64,000 bases of DNA from Mesorhizobium sp. M7A.F.Ca.US.008.03.1.1 (GCF_003997495.1 NZ_RZRU01000014.1:1-64000), one strand, 5' to 3'. Positions 24,655-33,826 are shown, counted from the first letter of the stretch. Translations and numbers: made by a program. The notes: generated by a model from the letters alone, not told the origin.

Positions 24655-25710
24655 CTAGATTCCCATCATCCCGCGCAGCACCTTCTTGTCGGTGGTGCCG
24701 CCGGCGAAATCGTCGAATGCCTTTTCTGTCACTCGGATGATGTGATGCTGGATGAAAGGCGCGCCTTCGGCCGCACCATCCTCCGGATGCTTCAGGCAGC
24801 ACTCCCACTCCAGCACCGCCCAGGAATCATAATTGTACTGCGTCAGCTTGGAGAAGATGCCGCCGAAATCCACCTGCCCGTCGCCCAGCGAACGGAAGCG
24901 GCCGGCGCGGTTGGTCCAGCTCTGGTAGCCGGAATAAACGCCTTGCCGGCCAGTCGGGTTGAACTCGGCGTCCTTGACGTGGAACGCCTTGATGCGCTCG
25001 TGATAGATGTCGATGAATTCGAGATAGTCGAGCTGCTGCAGCAGGAAATGCGACGGATCGTAATTGATGTTGCAGCGCTTGTGGCCGCCGACCGCATCGA
25101 GGAACATCTCGAAGGTGGCGCCGTCGAACACGTCTTCGCCGGGATGAATCTCGTAGCCTATATCGACGCCATTATCCTCATAGACATCGAGGATCGGCTT
25201 CCAGCGCTTGCCGAGCTCAGCGAACGCTTCCTCGATCAGCCCGGCCGGCCGCTGCGGCCAGGGGTAGAGGTAAGGAAAGGCCAGCGCGCCGGAGAAGCTG
25301 ACCGAGGCCTTGAGGCCAAGGTTCTTCGAGGCCTTCGCGCCGAACTCCATCTGTTCGACCGCCCATTTTTGCCGCGCCTTGGGATTGTTGTGCACCGAAG
25401 CCGGCGCGAAGCCGTCGAACTGCGCGTCATAGGCCGGATGCACCGCCACCAGTTGCCCCTGCAGATGCGTCGACAGTTCGGTGATCTCGACGCCGGCATC
25501 CGCGCAGATGCCCTTCACCTCGTCGCAATAGGCCTTGGAAGAAGCCGCCTTCTTGAGGTCGAACAGCCGCGCGTCCCAGGTCGGGATCTGCACGCCCTTG
25601 TAGCCGAGACCGGCCGCCCATTTGGTGATCGCCGCCAGTGAGTTGAACGGCGCGGCGTCGCCCGCGAACTGCGCCAGAAACAGCCCGGGGCCCTTCATTG
25701 TCGTCGGCAT
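24655..25710 (-). CDS. Sugar phosphate isomerase/epimerase-like TIM-barrel protein
   Basis: The 351-residue xylose-isomerase-like protein carries metal-site motifs DIGYEIHPGEDVFDG (Glu), CNINYDPSHFLLQQLD (Asp, His), AFHVKDAEF (His) and AVLEWECCLKH (Glu). It is longer than the neighbouring family members and holds a loop NPTGRQGVYSGYQSW. GGGAGG sits six bases before the ATG at 25710. A second ATG at 25716 lacks spacing. It is the first gene of the minus-strand operon, with the TGGTATTACCA palindrome 105 bp upstream. Confidence 0.83.
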   Translation of the reverse strand: MPTTMKGPGLFLAQFAGDAAPFNSLAAITKWAAGLGYKGVQIPTWDARLFDLKKAASSKAYCDEVKGICADAGVEITELSTHLQGQLVAVHPAYDAQFDGFAPASVHNNPKARQKWAVEQMEFGAKASKNLGLKASVSFSGALAFPYLYPWPQRPAGLIEEAFAELGKRWKPILDVYEDNGVDIGYEIHPGEDVFDGATFEMFLDAVGGHKRCNINYDPSHFLLQQLDYLEFIDIYHERIKAFHVKDAEFNPTGRQGVYSGYQSWTNRAGRFRSLGDGQVDFGGIFSKLTQYNYDSWAVLEWECCLKHPEDGAAEGAPFIQHHIIRVTEKAFDDFAGGTTDKKVLRGMMGI

Positions 25711-25814
25711 CGGCATCCTCCCTCATTTCTCTCGCGACCGAGCATAGCGCCGATTGGAAACGGGGCCAGCCACTTTGGTCTTTTCTCAACGGGTGCTTGC
25801 ACGCACCGCCATTC

Positions 25815-25825
25815 TGGTATTACCA
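25815..25825. promoter_or_regulatory. TGGT-N3-ACCA operator 1 (sugar-acid operons)
   Basis: TGGTATTACCA is a perfect palindrome in the 400-bp divergent region between the isomerase operon (minus) and the epimerase-regulator operon (plus). It fits the FadR-subfamily consensus TGGTNNNACCA. A degenerate copy follows near 25838. Confidence 0.75.
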
Positions 25826-25994
25826 AATATGGAAATCTGGTCAAGCGGTGCAATGCGCTACCTTGACCCCAAAACCACCTGGCGCAGGCACATATATCTC
25901 AATATAATCAAGGAAATAATCCACAGCAAAAGTTGCGCCCCAGCGCTTCTTGCCGATCTGGAGAATTTGCTGTAGACCTCGCTTCAGGCCCAAT

Positions 25995-26005
25995 TGGTCG
26001 AACCA
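25995..26005. promoter_or_regulatory. TGGT-N3-ACCA operator 2 (sugar-acid operons)
   Basis: TGGTCGAACCA is a second perfect palindrome in the same divergent region, 106 bp before the plus-strand epimerase start. The identical 11-mer recurs at 41719. Paired sites on each side suggest control of both operons. Confidence 0.75.
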
Positions 26006-26110
26006 GTTTGCGAGAAAAGGCTGGGAACGCCTTGGGGAGGAACCTTTGTGTCGCCTTTTGGCAATGCATGTCGCAGGCGAACCATAGAGACGAATTGGGA
26101 AGGACAGACC

Positions 26111-26998
26111 ATGCATCTTTCGACGCACAACTGGATGCGCGCGGAACCCTTGGAAACGACGCTCAAGCGCATCAAGAAATTCGGCTATGAGTCGATCGAG
26201 ATTTCCGGCGAGCCCGAGCAGTACAAGACCAAGGAAACCCGGGCGCTGCTGAAGGAGCATGGTATTCGCTGCTGGGGCGCGGTGACCCTGATGCTGGGCG
26301 AGCGCAACCTTGCCGCCAGGAACCAGGGCCAGCGCGAGCGTTCCGTTCAGTATGTCAAGGACGTGCTGACCATGGTCAGCGAACTCGATGGCGAGATCAT
26401 CACGCTGGTTCCGGCGACCGTCGGCAAGGTGGTGCCCGACGGGACCGAGGAAGAGGAATGGAAGTGGGTCGTCGACGCCACCCGCGAATGCTTCACCCAT
26501 GCCAAGAAGGTCGGCGTCAAGATCGCCGTCGAGCCGCTTAACCGCTTCGAGACCTATCTGTTCAATCGCGGCGCCCAGGCGCTGGCTCTGGCCGACGCGG
26601 TCAGCCCCGAATGCGGCGTGTGCCTCGACGCTTACCACATCCACATGGAAGAATTTAACGTCTATGACGCGATCCGGCAGGCCGGAAAGCGCCTGTTCGA
26701 CTTCCATGTCGCCGACAACAACCGGTTTGCCGCCGGCCTCGGCCAGATCGACTGGCCGAAGATCGTCGCCACCTTGCGCGAGATCGGCTACGACGGCGCG
26801 CTGACCAATGAGTTCGTCGCGCCCGTCGACCGGACACCGGCCGCACCCTATCCCGACATGGTCGAGCGCAATCCGGTCGACATCTCGCCAGAACAGCTGA
26901 AGTTCATCCAGGACCACGGCTCCAGCGTGCTCACCGAGAAATTCTACACCGACCAGATGCGCATCAACGCCGAGACGTTGCTGCCGCTGATCAAGTAG
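26111..26998 (+). CDS. D-tagatose 3-epimerase-like isomerase
   Basis: The 295-residue TIM-barrel protein has the metal-site residues of ketose 3-epimerases in order: Glu in IAVEPLNRFETY, Asp in VCLDAYHIHMEE, His and Arg in FHVADNNRFAAG, and Glu in TNEFVAPV. GGGAAGGA precedes the ATG at 26111. The longer frame from 25994 would read through the operator. It begins a plus-strand operon with an enolase-superfamily enzyme, the FadR-type regulator and a 2-hydroxyacid dehydrogenase. The substrate is inferred to be a ketose or keto-acid. Confidence 0.84.
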   Translation: MHLSTHNWMRAEPLETTLKRIKKFGYESIEISGEPEQYKTKETRALLKEHGIRCWGAVTLMLGERNLAARNQGQRERSVQYVKDVLTMVSELDGEIITLVPATVGKVVPDGTEEEEWKWVVDATRECFTHAKKVGVKIAVEPLNRFETYLFNRGAQALALADAVSPECGVCLDAYHIHMEEFNVYDAIRQAGKRLFDFHVADNNRFAAGLGQIDWPKIVATLREIGYDGALTNEFVAPVDRTPAAPYPDMVERNPVDISPEQLKFIQDHGSSVLTEKFYTDQMRINAETLLPLIK

Positions 26999-27058
26999 TC
27001 GACTGCCTCAGGGAAATTCGCCCTTCCGCCCTGACCGGCGGCAGGGCTGGGGAAGAAT

Positions 27059-28228
27059 ATGCGTATCAAGTCCGTCCAAGCCTGGTGGATCCGCGTTCCG
27101 ATCGAAGCCGCTCGGCAGCACCGCAGCGACTTCGGTCAGGTGACGACCTTCGACGCCGCCATCCTGCGCATCGAGACCGATGACGGGCTGGTCGGCTGGG
27201 GCGAAGGCAAGAACGCTGCCGGCAGTGCCGGCAGCTACGGCGCACTCGTCCACATGCTGAACCATGAGGTCGGGCCGCAGCTGGTCGGCCGCGATCCGGC
27301 CGACATCGGCGTTATATGGGAGATGCTCTACAATGGCGTGCGCCACGACAGCGCAGCGCGCAGCGGCCACGCTATGCCGCAACTGGCGCGGCGCGGCATG
27401 AGCATCGCGGCGATCAGCGCCGTCGACATCGCGCTGTGGGACATTCTCGGCAAATCGCTTGGCGTTCCTGTCTGGCGGCTGCTCGGCGGCCGCAAGCTCG
27501 ATCGCATGCCGGCTTACGCGTCCGGCGGCTGGGCTGCCGCTGACGCCATCGGCGAGCAGTTGAAATCCTATATCGCCAAGGGCGGTTTCAAGGCACTGAA
27601 GATGCGGGTTGGCGCGATGGACGGCGCGGCGCACATCTCCGCCGCCCGCGTGCGGGCCGCACGGCAGGCGCTCGGCCCCGATGTCGAACTGATGGTCGAC
27701 GCGCACGGCACCTATACGGTGGCGGAAGCAAAACGCTTCATCCACCTCGTCAACGACCTTGATCTGGCGTGGTTCGAGGAGCCTGTTATCGCCGACGACA
27801 AGCCCGGCATGGCCGAAGTGCGGGCATCCGGCGTCGTCCCGATCGCCACCGGCGAAAGCGAGGCGACACGCTACGCCTTCCGCGACCTCGCCGTGCTCAA
27901 AGCCGCCGACATCTTCCAGCCCGATCCCGCTTTCTGCGGCGGCATCAGCGAAGCGATGAAGATCGGCACCATCGCCAGCGCCTTCAATCTGCGCTTTGCA
28001 CCGCATTTGTGGGCCGGCGCGCCCTGTTTTTTCGCAGGCTTGCATGTCTGCGCCGCCTCGCCGTCGAGTTTTACCGTCGAATATTCGCTCGGCGCCAACC
28101 CGATGATCCATGATCTGGTCGAAGAGACTGTCGAAGCCAGGGACGGTATGATAGCGATCCCGGAAAAACCGGGGCTGGGATTCACCATTTCGGAGCGGTT
28201 CCTGGAGGCGCACGCGCAACGCGGTTGA
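27059..28228 (+). CDS. Mandelate racemase/muconate lactonizing enzyme family (acid-sugar dehydratase-like)
   Basis: The 389-residue enolase-superfamily protein has a capping domain followed by the barrel. A Lys-x-Arg catalytic motif lies in ALKMRVG, and metal ligands in LMVDAHGTY (Asp), LAWFEEPV (Glu) and IATGESEAT (Glu). A catalytic His follows in FAPHLWAGAP. The KxR plus late His pattern fits acid-sugar dehydratases or racemases that abstract a proton next to a carboxylate. It lies 60 bp after the epimerase and 2 bp before the regulator gene, so it should act on a sugar acid of this pathway. Confidence 0.87.
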   Translation: MRIKSVQAWWIRVPIEAARQHRSDFGQVTTFDAAILRIETDDGLVGWGEGKNAAGSAGSYGALVHMLNHEVGPQLVGRDPADIGVIWEMLYNGVRHDSAARSGHAMPQLARRGMSIAAISAVDIALWDILGKSLGVPVWRLLGGRKLDRMPAYASGGWAAADAIGEQLKSYIAKGGFKALKMRVGAMDGAAHISAARVRAARQALGPDVELMVDAHGTYTVAEAKRFIHLVNDLDLAWFEEPVIADDKPGMAEVRASGVVPIATGESEATRYAFRDLAVLKAADIFQPDPAFCGGISEAMKIGTIASAFNLRFAPHLWAGAPCFFAGLHVCAASPSSFTVEYSLGANPMIHDLVEETVEARDGMIAIPEKPGLGFTISERFLEAHAQRG

Positions 28229-28230
28229 CG

Positions 28231-28947
28231 ATGAAAGAAAAGAACCTCCTCGCGGAACTCGCCGCCTACCTGTTCTCCCATTCGGACAAGGAGAGTGGCC
28301 GAACGCCTTCGGAACGCGAACTGGCGGAGCATTTCGCCGTCAGCCGCGGCCAGATCCGCGAGGCACTGGCCATCCTGGAGGCTATGCGCATCGTTGAGCG
28401 CCGGGCCAAGTCCGGCATCTACATCGACACCAAGCAGGCCAGTGTGGAGGCCATGGCGCTGTTTGCCCGCGCGGGCCTGCCGCTCGACCCAATCCAGATC
28501 TACGAGACGGTCGAACTGCGCAAGATCCACGAGATCAAGGCGGCCGAACTTGCCTGTTCGCGTGCCACAGAGGAGAATTTCGAGCGGCTGCGTGAAATCC
28601 TCAAGGTTTCGGAAGAGCGCATCGCCGCCGGCGAAGGGCTTGCCAGGGAAGACCGCGAATTCCACCTCGAAATCGTGCGCGCCACCAAGAACAGCGTCTT
28701 CCACAATGTCTGCAGCGTCTACTACATGATGGGCGAGCAGCGCCTGCCGATCTATTTCAACGACCCCGAGCGCAACGTGCGCTCGCATGCCGAGCACATC
28801 CAGATCTATGAGGCGCTGCTGCGCCGCGATGGCAATCTCGCCCAGGCGCTGATGAGCGCCCATCTGCAAGGGGCTGAGAGCTACTGGAAAGGCCTGATCG
28901 AGGGCCATGGCGAGGAACCCCAAAGCCCGGCGCTCGAAAAAGCTTGA
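28231..28947 (+). CDS. FadR-subfamily GntR regulator (FCD domain)
   Basis: The 238-residue protein has a winged helix in residues 10-75 (RTPSERELAEHFAVSRGQIR, EALAILEAMRIVERR). The FCD domain includes ELRKIHEIKAAELA, EDREFHLEIVRAT (Asp/His metal-type site) and RSHAEHIQIYEAL (His). FadR-subfamily proteins typically bind TGGT-N3-ACCA-like palindromes, the same motif found at five perfect sites in this window. It is therefore the leading candidate for controlling the sugar-acid operons, the two-ATPase importer and the M24/peptide cluster. It sits inside the operon it would autoregulate. Confidence 0.87.
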   Translation: MKEKNLLAELAAYLFSHSDKESGRTPSERELAEHFAVSRGQIREALAILEAMRIVERRAKSGIYIDTKQASVEAMALFARAGLPLDPIQIYETVELRKIHEIKAAELACSRATEENFERLREILKVSEERIAAGEGLAREDREFHLEIVRATKNSVFHNVCSVYYMMGEQRLPIYFNDPERNVRSHAEHIQIYEALLRRDGNLAQALMSAHLQGAESYWKGLIEGHGEEPQSPALEKA

Positions 28948-28952
28948 TCGAC

Positions 28953-29933
28953 ATGGCCCGTATCCTCACGACCCACGCCCTGCACCCGCGCGCCTCGGCC
29001 ATGCTGGCCGGCGCCGGAGAACTCGTCGTCGCCTCCGCCATCGATCCGGCCACGCTGGCCGCCGAGGCGAGGAATGCCGACATCGTCATCGTGCGCGCGC
29101 CGCTGCCACCACAGGTTTTCGACGGCGCGACGCAACTGAGGGCGGCAATCCGTCACGGCGCCGGGCTCGACATGATCCCCATGGAAGCAGCGACGGCCGC
29201 CGGCGTGCTGGTGGCGAATGTGCCGGCGGTCAATGCCCGCTCGGTTGCCGAACACGTCATGTTCGTGGCGCTCGCCTTGCTGCGCAACTACCGCGTCGTC
29301 GACCGCGACCTGCGCACCAAAGGCTGGCTCGCCGGCCGCGAGCACGCCAATTCCAACATCGAGCTTGCCGGCAAGACGATCGGCATCGTCGGCCTCGGCG
29401 CCGTCGGCCAGGCGGTTGGCCATATCGCCGCGCACGGCTTCGACCTGAAGGTGGTGGCAACGACGCGCAGCATGCAGCCGGCGCCGGACAAGGTCGGTTT
29501 CCTGTCGATCGACGCTCTCGTCGAGCAAAGCGACATCATCGTTCTGTGCTGCCCGCTGACGCCGGAAACGCGCGGCCTGATCAACCGTGAGCGGATCGCC
29601 CGCATGAAGCCTCATGCGCTGCTGATCAACGTGTCGCGCGGGCCGGTCATCGATGACGACGCGCTGATCGAGGCGTTGCAGAAACGCCGTATCGGCGGTG
29701 CCGCGCTCGACGTGTTTGCGACGCAGCCGCTGCCGTCGAACCATCCCTATTTCGGCTTCGACAATGTTATCATCACGCCGCACATGGCCGGCATCACCGA
29801 GGAATCGATGATGCGCATGGGCGTCGGCGCGGCGGGTGAAGCCTTGCTGGTGCTGGCGGGCAAGCTGCCGGTCAATCTGCGCAATCCAGAAGTGGTCGAT
29901 CGCTATCGGCGGCGGTTTCCGGCGAGCCTATGA
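28953..29933 (+). CDS. D-isomer-specific 2-hydroxyacid dehydrogenase
   Basis: The 326-residue protein has the NAD motif GIVGLGAVGQAVG. The substrate and catalytic residues are Arg in LINVSRGPVID, Glu in the segment near residue 260, and His in ITPHMAGIT. The start at 28953 is 5 bp after the regulator stop. A TTG at 28944 would overlap it. These enzymes reduce or oxidise 2-keto/2-hydroxy acids with NAD(P), for example hydroxypyruvate or glyoxylate, so it could finish the breakdown of the sugar acid handled by this operon. Confidence 0.88.
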   Translation: MARILTTHALHPRASAMLAGAGELVVASAIDPATLAAEARNADIVIVRAPLPPQVFDGATQLRAAIRHGAGLDMIPMEAATAAGVLVANVPAVNARSVAEHVMFVALALLRNYRVVDRDLRTKGWLAGREHANSNIELAGKTIGIVGLGAVGQAVGHIAAHGFDLKVVATTRSMQPAPDKVGFLSIDALVEQSDIIVLCCPLTPETRGLINRERIARMKPHALLINVSRGPVIDDDALIEALQKRRIGGAALDVFATQPLPSNHPYFGFDNVIITPHMAGITEESMMRMGVGAAGEALLVLAGKLPVNLRNPEVVDRYRRRFPASL

Positions 29934-29981
29934 CACATCGCGGTTTCGCCCCAATCGCGCTGATAGTCGGTTCAGCCCTGA

Positions 29982-31277
29982 TCACGCGCCAAGCAGCTGC
30001 TCTATTTCAGCAGCGATCCGCAGCAGACGCCGGTCATGCCCGTTGCGCGCCACCAGCATCAATCCGGCAGGCAGCTCCGTGCCTGGCATCGGCAGCGAAA
30101 TCGCGCAGAGATCGAACTGGTTGGCGACCTGCGTGTTGCGCAGCAACAGGCTTTCGGTGCGGTCACGCAGCTCGGCGTCGTCAGCCATCGAGACTATGGT
30201 CGGCGCCGTCACCGGTGTGGTCGGCAAGGCCAGCACATCGACCGATGCCAGCCGCTCGTCCATGGCGGCAACGAGCGCTTTGCGACGGCGCATTGCCCTG
30301 ATGTAGACAGGCGTCGGCAGCATTGCCGCCCGCGACAAAGGTCCGCTGACATGCGGGTCGACCGGCACCGATGCCCCTGTCGCCAGCCAGTCGGCATGCA
30401 CTTCGGCCCCTTCCATGGCAGCGATCGAGCCACGCTTGGTGGCCGCGCGCAAATCGGCAAGCAGATCGTCGATCGACAGATCCGCGATCCGCGCGCCTGC
30501 CTGCTCGATCTTGCCAAGGCAGAGGCCGAACGCGGTCGCCACCGCGCCTTCCGTCTCGTCGAAAAGGATGCCCCGCGGGATGCCTACGCGAAGCCCTGCA
30601 AGGGCAATCGGCGTCAGCGCGGTCGCCAACTCACCGGCCATCACGGCGTCGGCGGCGGCACATTGGGCGACGGTTCGGGCAAGCGGGCCGATCGAGTCCA
30701 GCGTGGCGGACAGTGGGAACGCACCGGCGAGCGGCACGCGTCGCGCTGTCGGCTTGAAGCCGACGACGCCGTTGAGTGACGCCGGAATGCGTATCGAACC
30801 GCCAGTGTCGGAACCGATCGATATTTCGCTCGTCGCCTCGCCGACGGAAACGCCGGCGCCCGAGGAAGAACCGCCCGGAATGCGGCCGGCGTCCACAGCA
30901 TTGCCAGGCGTGCCGAAATGCTGGTTGTCGCCGATCGCGGTGAAGGCGAATTCGGTCATGTTGGTCTTGCCGATGATGACCGCGCCGGCCTGCCGCAGCC
31001 GGCTGACGATCACGGCATCGCGCAGCGGAGGTGCTGCGGTCCTAAGCATCAGCGAGCCGGCCGTGGTTGGTTCGCCGGCTACATCGAACAGATCCTTGAC
31101 CGAGACGATGGTGCCATCGAGCGGCCCCAGTGTTACGCCCGCGCGCTGGCGCGCATCGCTGGCGTCAGCCGCGGCCCGCGCAGCTTTGGCATAGAGCTTC
31201 GTGAACACGCGCTCCTCGCCGGCACGGGCGGCGAGGCGCGCGAGAATGATTTCCAGACGATCGCGGACGGATTGCAT
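29982..31277 (-). CDS. Amidase-signature-family hydrolase
   Basis: The 431-residue protein carries the Ser-cisSer-Lys catalytic triad of amidases: Lys in VSVKDLFDV, cis-Ser and nucleophilic Ser in PGGSSSGAGVSV and GSDTGGSIRIP. The start at 31277 (MQSVRDRLEII) has a GGAG some 12 bases upstream. A start at 31322 is possible. The family hydrolyses small amides and includes GatA, AtzF and indoleacetamide hydrolase; I cannot assign the amide. It converges with the hydroxyacid dehydrogenase gene and appears to be a single-gene unit. Confidence 0.85.
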   Translation of the reverse strand: MQSVRDRLEIILARLAARAGEERVFTKLYAKAARAAADASDARQRAGVTLGPLDGTIVSVKDLFDVAGEPTTAGSLMLRTAAPPLRDAVIVSRLRQAGAVIIGKTNMTEFAFTAIGDNQHFGTPGNAVDAGRIPGGSSSGAGVSVGEATSEISIGSDTGGSIRIPASLNGVVGFKPTARRVPLAGAFPLSATLDSIGPLARTVAQCAAADAVMAGELATALTPIALAGLRVGIPRGILFDETEGAVATAFGLCLGKIEQAGARIADLSIDDLLADLRAATKRGSIAAMEGAEVHADWLATGASVPVDPHVSGPLSRAAMLPTPVYIRAMRRRKALVAAMDERLASVDVLALPTTPVTAPTIVSMADDAELRDRTESLLLRNTQVANQFDLCAISLPMPGTELPAGLMLVARNGHDRRLLRIAAEIEQLLGA

Positions 31278-31384
31278 TTCGGTGTCGGACTCCAGACGTC
31301 TTGAACGTCCTTGGGGCATGGATTGCCGAGACTTAACCCGGCGCAGGCGGTTTTGCACCCTGTCTAATGCGAGGAAAAATCCCG

Positions 31385-31732
31385 ATGCTCTACAAAGGCA
31401 GCTGCCACTGCGGCAAGGTCGCCTTCGAATTCAAGGCCGAACTGACCGGCGCCATCAGGTGCAATTGCTCGATCTGCTCGCGCAAGGGCGCCCTGTTGTA
31501 CGCCATACCGCATCAGACCTTGCGGGTCCTGGCGTGGGGCGATGATTTGGGCATCTACACATTCGGCAATCATGCCATCGCGCACCGGTTCTGCCGGGCT
31601 TGCGGTATCCATCCCTTTGCGGAGGATGTCCGTGAAGGCCGTGAACGCAGCGCCTACATCAACATTAACTGCGTGGCCGATCTCGACCCCTCGACCCTGT
31701 CGGTTTTCGATTTCGACGGGCGGTCGGCCTGA
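31385..31732 (+). CDS. GFA/CENP-V-family zinc protein
   Basis: The 115-residue protein has the zinc-ligand set of the glutathione-dependent formaldehyde-activating family: GSCHCGKVAFE, RCNCSICSRKG, and FCRACGIHPF. These are two CxxC-type zinc sites. Family members bind glutathione or related adducts, but many are not formaldehyde enzymes. The neighbours, an amidase and an SDR, do not clarify the job. A Rhizobiales palindrome starts at its stop codon. Confidence 0.85.
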   Translation: MLYKGSCHCGKVAFEFKAELTGAIRCNCSICSRKGALLYAIPHQTLRVLAWGDDLGIYTFGNHAIAHRFCRACGIHPFAEDVREGRERSAYININCVADLDPSTLSVFDFDGRSA

Positions 31733-31778
31733 CGCAATTCCGGGAAAAGTGCGCGGCGGTTTTCCGTCCGGAATTGCG
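31733..31778. repeat. Short palindromic intergenic element (CGCAATTCCGG type)
   Basis: CGCAATTCCGG (31733-31743) and CCGGAATTGCG (31768-31778) form perfect 11-bp arms around a GC-rich centre. It lies between the convergent GFA and SDR genes and may serve both as a transcription end. Similar elements recur between Rhizobiales genes (from memory). Confidence 0.75.
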
Positions 31779-31793
31779 CGGGAACCAAATTAC

Positions 31794-32702
31794 CTATCGA
31801 TAGCCCGTCGCATCGGCGGGCTTGCCGGCGTCCTGGACCTCCGGAACATAACGCCAGGCGTCGGGCCGTGAACCGTCGAGGTCGGTAAAGCCGTAGACCT
31901 GCGCCAGCCCGCCGCTGGACAGCGACTGCCCGCTCCAGCGCAAGCGATCCGGATCCGCCGCCAAAGCCGCAACGGCGCGCCCGACGAAGCGTGGCGTCTC
32001 GGAAATGACGAAATGCGGCACCTCAGCGGTGGCGTCGCGCCAATTGTCCTCGCTCACGCCAAAGGCTTCCAGCATCATCTCCGAACGCAGCCAGCCGGGC
32101 GTCAGCGACACCGACGTTGCGTCGTGTTTTGCCAGATCCTTGGCATGCGCCCATGCCATGCGCGTCACCGCGACCTTGGCAAGATCGTAGAAGGGTGACA
32201 GCCGGTAGTGATCGGCATTGTATTCGGCCGTGCCGTCGGTGACTTCGACCAGCAGCCCACCCGGACGTTCGATCAGCAGCGGCAACGCATGGTGTGCGGT
32301 GATCAGATGCGTATCGATGCCGAGCCGAAGCATGCGCAGGCCATTGTCCAGATTGTGGTCCCAGACCGGCTTGTTCCACTCGAACAGCTTTTCGCCACCC
32401 CAGATGTCGTTGACCAGTATGTCGAGCCGGCCCTGTTCGGTGCGGATGCGTTCAACCAGTCTGTGCACATCTTCGGCCACGAGATGATCGACTTGCACGG
32501 CGATGCCCTTGCCTCCGCTCGCCGAGACCAGTTCCGCTGTTTCCTCGATGGTTTCGGGCCGGGCATATTCGGATTGCTGGGCGCGCGTGCTGCGCCCGGT
32601 GACGTAGACGGTGGCGCCGGCAGCGCCAAGTTCGACCGCTATGCCTCGACCGGCGCCGCGCGTCCCGCCTGCGACCAGGGCAACTTTCCCTTGCAACGTC
32701 AT
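31794..32702 (-). CDS. Short-chain dehydrogenase/reductase
   Basis: The 302-residue SDR has the cofactor motif VAGGTRGAGRGIAVE and a YVTGRSTR segment that favours NADP. The catalytic Tyr-x3-Lys lies in PFYDLAKVAVTR. The C-terminus is longer than the classical 250 residues. GGGAGAG precedes the ATG at 32702. It is divergent from a TetR gene 98 bp away, which is the usual arrangement of a TetR repressor and the reductase it controls. Confidence 0.86.
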   Translation of the reverse strand: MTLQGKVALVAGGTRGAGRGIAVELGAAGATVYVTGRSTRAQQSEYARPETIEETAELVSASGGKGIAVQVDHLVAEDVHRLVERIRTEQGRLDILVNDIWGGEKLFEWNKPVWDHNLDNGLRMLRLGIDTHLITAHHALPLLIERPGGLLVEVTDGTAEYNADHYRLSPFYDLAKVAVTRMAWAHAKDLAKHDATSVSLTPGWLRSEMMLEAFGVSEDNWRDATAEVPHFVISETPRFVGRAVAALAADPDRLRWSGQSLSSGGLAQVYGFTDLDGSRPDAWRYVPEVQDAGKPADATGYR

Positions 32703-32764
32703 TGAACTCTCCCAAAAACGGTTCCATCGATCAGGCACGGGCTAGCCTGCGCTGCTCACATCAT

Positions 32765-32788
32765 ATATAAATGATCATTCGGTTATAT
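32765..32788. promoter_or_regulatory. Candidate TetR operator between SDR and TetR genes
   Basis: ATATAA (32765-32770) and TTATAT (32783-32788) are inverted around an inner ATGATCAT palindrome. The spacing and the divergent TetR/SDR setting fit a TetR-type operator that would overlap the core promoters. Confidence 0.4.
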
Positions 32789-32800
32789 CAGGATGTCAAG

Positions 32801-33379
32801 ATGACCCGGCCAAAAACCCAGTCCGACGAGCAGGTGCTGGAGACCGCGCACCGGTTGATCCACGAGCATGGCCCCGAAGCACTCACCTTCGAGCGTCTGG
32901 CAAAGGCTTGTGGTCTCTCCGGTGCAACGCTGGTGCAGCGCTTCAAGAACAAGGCGCAGCTTAAACAGCGCACCTTGCTGCACGCCTGGGACGGTCTCGA
33001 CGACAACACCAGGATCCTGGCAGCTACCGTCCCGAGAACGCCCGCTGGTGCGGTCGCGCTGCTGGTGGCGCTGTCGCAACACTACGGCGGCATCGAATCC
33101 TATGCCGAAGGCCTGCTTGTCCTGCGCGAGGACTTGCGCGACCCCCTGCTCAGGGCGCGCGGTGCAGCCTGGAAGGCGTTCCTGTGCGACGCTCTTGCAG
33201 CCTGTTTTGCTGAAACGCCCAACCCGCCACGCGACATCGGCCTGTTGATGGCATCCCATTGGCAAGGCTCGTTGCTGTGGTGGAGCTTTGACCCGGCGAT
33301 CGAAGTGGCCGCCTTTGTCGAGGACAGCCTGAACCGCTTTGTCGCTGCCATCACAATGGCGCCGGTCCGAAAACCGTGA
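32801..33379 (+). CDS. TetR-family regulator
   Basis: The 192-residue protein has an N-terminal TetR helix-turn-helix at residues about 22-50 (LTFERLAKACGLSGATLVQR, FKNKAQLKQRTL). The helical ligand domain has no specific hallmark. An ATG at 32771 would add ten residues but overlaps the operator-like palindrome. It probably represses the divergent SDR gene. The remains of an MFS transporter face it downstream, so it may once have controlled an efflux pump. Confidence 0.82.
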   Translation: MTRPKTQSDEQVLETAHRLIHEHGPEALTFERLAKACGLSGATLVQRFKNKAQLKQRTLLHAWDGLDDNTRILAATVPRTPAGAVALLVALSQHYGGIESYAEGLLVLREDLRDPLLRARGAAWKAFLCDALAACFAETPNPPRDIGLLMASHWQGSLLWWSFDPAIEVAAFVEDSLNRFVAAITMAPVRKP

Positions 33380-33422
33380 TGGTTCTCGGGCCGACGCGCA
33401 GTGTCGGGGAAGCCTGATTGCG

Positions 33423-33590
33423 TCCAGGCTACTCGGCTGCTTCGGCCCGCGCAGGAACACCACAACGGCCGCCAGCAATGTCGCCGCGCCGCAATAGGCG
33501 AAGGCACTGCCGACGCCGTGTGGTCGACCAGCAGGCCACCGGGACGGCGCCGAGCGCGATCGCCACCTGGAACGTCGCCACCATCACGTG
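33423..33590 (-). pseudogene. Remnant of an MFS transporter C-terminus
   Basis: On the minus strand the frames give MVATFQVAIALGAV, then after a shift GGLLVDHT, then after a further shift VGSAFAYCGAATLLAAVVVF ending LRGPKQPSSL. Together these form the last two helices of an arabinose-efflux-type MFS protein, broken by at least two frameshifts and lacking everything upstream. It abuts an AraC fragment, which marks an old deletion or recombination junction near 33591. Confidence 0.7.
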
Positions 33591-33591
33591 A

Positions 33592-33766
33592 GGTGACGAT
33601 GGAGGGGCTGGATCGCCGCCGTCAGGGACCCGGAAAACGGCCGCGTGCTGGCTGCCATCCATCTCGAACCGAACCACGACTGGACGGTTGAATCGCTGGC
33701 AAGGATGATGGGCGCCTCGCGATCCGGATTCGCCGAGCGCTTCGCCACAATCGTCGGCGAAACGCA
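33592..33766 (+). pseudogene. Truncated AraC-family DNA-binding fragment
   Basis: The frame at 33606 reads GWIAAVRDPENGRVLAAIHL then WTVESLARMMGASRSGFAER up to FATIVGE. It closely matches residues about 211-262 of the intact AraC protein encoded at 34035-35006. Both the sensor domain and the second helix-turn-helix are missing. It is a fossil of a paralogous copy. Confidence 0.75.
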
Positions 33767-33826
33767 GCCAGGTCGGCGGTCTTGGCAGTTTTTGTGCCGG
33801 CAGCTCTTCGCGATAGGAATTTTTTC

